Source of the DNA: an uncultured Haliea sp.
GTDB taxonomy: Bacteria; Pseudomonadota; Gammaproteobacteria; Pseudomonadales; Halieaceae
Assembly: GCA_947258585.1 (NCBI GenBank)
Contig: CAMYIZ010000030.1
Coordinates: 1-64,000, forward strand
Length of the DNA stretch: 64,000 nt
Direction: 5' to 3'
Part shown: piece after piece, positions 62,085 through 64,000 of the stretch
Layout of the letters: the number at the start of each line of letters is the position of its first letter
How positions within the stretch are numbered: position 1 is the first letter of the stretch
Notes under the pieces: generated by a model
The model's database searches: none
The model's input: only the letters and a program-made list of their open reading frames with translations
What the model was told of the DNA's origin: nothing
Position numbers and translations under genes: made by a program

Positions 62085-64000
62085 CTAGAAGTCAACTTTT
62101 AAACGAAGACCGAAGGTTTGCGGTGGCGAATAAACAGCGTAATTAAGACCACGGTTGGATACGTTCGTGTTCGTGATAATCTGCTCGTCTGTGACATTTC
62201 TGACAAATGCCGATATCGACCACCCCGCATCGTTTGCAAACAGCGTCGCATCCAGGTTGAGCGTTGTGTACGACTCCGACTCCGTTTCATCCAGAAAGAG
62301 GAAGTTGGTTTGCTGCTCGGTTCGGTGCGAGACAACGGCAGTCAGGGACAAATCATAGTCGCCAATATTGATGACGTGGTTGATGTTCAGGTCAGCACCG
62401 AATTCCGGCGAGTACAGCATGTCGTTTCCTGCACAACTGTAAGTTTCCAGGCCGGCGCTAACTCCCTGAGATGCACAGCCAAATCGCCCCTGGCCAGGAT
62501 CAGAAACCAGGGTCAGGCTGTCATAGGTGGCATCCAGGAACTGCATGCTTAAACCCAGGGTTGTGTCAGCGGTCGCGGCCCAGATCATGTCCAGATCAAG
62601 ACCTTGAATGGTCGCATCGGCATTGGCGATAGGGAACGCCGAAGCCCCTTCCAGGGTAGTAAAGTACGTAACTTGTTGCCCGTCATACTCCCAGTAAAAC
62701 AGCTCCGCGTTAAGCTGCAAGGTGTTGTCGAAGAAGCGGTTTTTGGAGCCAATGGTATACGCATCAATGTATTCCGGGTCATAGGTCGGCGATACAATGC
62801 TAAGGTCAACACCCCCTGCGCGATAGCCGGTTTCAAAGGTGGCGTAGAGGAGACTGTCGTCAGCCCAGTCCCACTCCGCGCCGATCCTGTACGTGGTCTC
62901 GGAGTAGTCAAGCTCAGATGTAAGCGCACCATCGCCGACATTCACAATAGACCCTAGAATGGGAGAGATGCCGCCGGGGATGGTCAAATCGTAGAAAGGA
63001 GGCGGCCCCATACCGGGAATATCGGCTGCAGAGCCTGGTGCTATCAACCCGTTATCAACGAAGTACTGAATAAATTCGTCGCGATCACTGATAATGGGGT
63101 GCGCGGGCATAGCGCCGGAGGCGCAGCCATTGCCAAAGCTTGCGGGGGGCGTCAGGAAGTTGCCTGTGAATGGCGCACCGCCACAGAAGGTAATAAAGGT
63201 GTCGCTGATACCGTCCACGTCTTTTTCGTCTTCTGTGTAGCGTATCCCGGCACTTAAGCGGAAGGTATCCGTAAGTTCGAATGTGCCCTGGCCAAACACA
63301 GCCCAGCTTTCAGCGCCATTGTCATAGTTCTGCACTGGTGACGCAAAGTTCTGTGAAAAAACGGTGCTGGTGCTGATTTCTTCCTCGAAATAGTACGCAT
63401 CCCACGATGCCGTTCACGGGACCGTCCAAATCCGTTGCAAAGCGCAATTCGAACGAGGTCTGTTCGTTGTCCTCCAGCGTTTTCGCCGGCGCGAATCCCG
63501 GGCCCGCGAACTGGTAGTCCTGTTCCGATTCACGATAAGCCGGAATAAACGTTAAGGTACCAAGATCTGTCTGGTAGTTAACTTCAGCCATGAAGCCTGT
63601 CCAGCTTATATCCTGGTACAGGTCATCCTGCTGAATCGGCTGGAAAAAGGCGAAAGACGGCGTGTGCAGCACGCCTGTGCGAATGGCATTGGCGCCCTGA
63701 TCTGTAGGACCCGTGTTCTTCGACAAACCTGAAGGCATGAAGTCGGTAATCGCTGGTCCGCCAGGAGCACCGGTGGGGTTGGCGTAGGTGCCGATCAGGT
63801 CGCCGCCGGGGCCAACGCTATCTATTTTGGAATAATCCGCTGATAGACGAATTGACAGCTTGTCAGTGGGCTCGAACAGCAACTGACCACGCAGGCTGTA
63901 TGCATCCTGGTCATTCGTCTCATCATCCGAGTAGCCATCGCGTTCCAGCTTGTTACCGGAAACCCGAATTGCTACGGTGTCTGAAACTGCAATGTTTGCT
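62085..64000 (-). pseudogene. TonB-dependent receptor, frameshifted, 5' end beyond the window
   Basis: The two halves of one receptor barrel lie in different frames. The 5' part (63403-64000, entering from beyond the window) reads through RGQLLFEPTDKLSIRLSAD to LDGPVNGIVG; the 3' part (62085 to about 63400) reads YYFEEEIS to the C-terminal LKVDF. At about 63400 removing one base restores VGAYYFEEE, the expected receptor sequence. The barrel type resembles sphingomonad/Halieaceae receptors for organic substrates. It may be a true pseudogene or a sequencing error. No stop occurs from the frameshift to the window end. Confidence 0.8.

Noticed and set aside
63322-63882. Treating the two TonB receptor ORFs as two separate genes
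   Set aside because: They are consecutive parts of one barrel and a single base change rejoins them.

Overview
The window looks like a stretch of chromosome from a GC-rich gammaproteobacterium, most plausibly a marine Halieaceae/Cellvibrionales-type heterotroph. This is inferred from the dapA-bamC pair, ampD-ampE, rsmJ, the many SDRs, acyl-CoA enzymes and TonB receptors; no rRNA gene is present to confirm it. I see no tRNA, rRNA, insertion sequence or CRISPR array. Gene density is high, with many 1-8 nt start/stop overlaps. GTG and TTG starts are common and usually have a good Shine-Dalgarno (SD) sequence.

Layout. 1-455: tandem hairpin repeats. 456-3017: an ArsC-like gene, dapD and dapE. 3006-9076: two SDRs, rsmJ, a class I PDE-like HD protein in an operon with a nucleotide-cyclase-like protein, an LRR lipoprotein and an MBL hydrolase. 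9088-11021: dapA-bamC, with a hairpin in the dapA leader. 11186-15257: a DUF3806 protein and a four-gene Mce/Mla-type lipid transporter. 15258-21857: acyl-CoA or steroid-like catabolism (SDR, DUF35/thiolase pair, CoA lyase, periplasmic flavoprotein with cytochrome c, NUDIX, MaoC). 22080-30640: MscS, an RND pump, SppA, a DUF2069 protein, WrbA and ArsC. 30790-38562: TlpA-like lipoprotein, ATP sulfurylase and APS kinase beside a sulfotransferase and a DUF1214-like protein, an epimerase, carbonic anhydrase and a degenerate GGDEF protein. 38618-42724: a thiamine uptake and salvage operon under a TPP riboswitch. 42743-52005: YajQ, PanE, a kinase/sigma54-regulator pair, AmpE-AmpD, NadC, RraA-like and an acyl-CoA dehydrogenase.

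From about 52 kb onward the DNA is visibly richer in A+T and carries an accessory catabolic locus, all on the minus strand: FAD monooxygenase, Rieske ferredoxin, extradiol (VOC) dioxygenase, alpha/beta hydrolase, cyclase-family hydrolase, FAH-family protein and exported MBL hydrolase, followed by an MFS transporter, a PepSY membrane protein and a TonB receptor broken by a one-base frameshift. Together these could import a substituted aromatic compound, hydroxylate it, cleave the ring and hydrolyse the products.

The most interesting part is the control region of that locus. Two matching 45-bp promoter/operator modules sit upstream of the catabolic operon and of the MFS gene. The catabolic operon's leader carries a 12-codon ORF with a good ribosome-binding site, followed by an intrinsic terminator with a UACG tetraloop, all before the first structural gene. 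Other candidates for follow-up are the cyclase/PDE-like pair, the PAPS-sulfotransferase cluster and the kinase/FHA-sigma54 pair.
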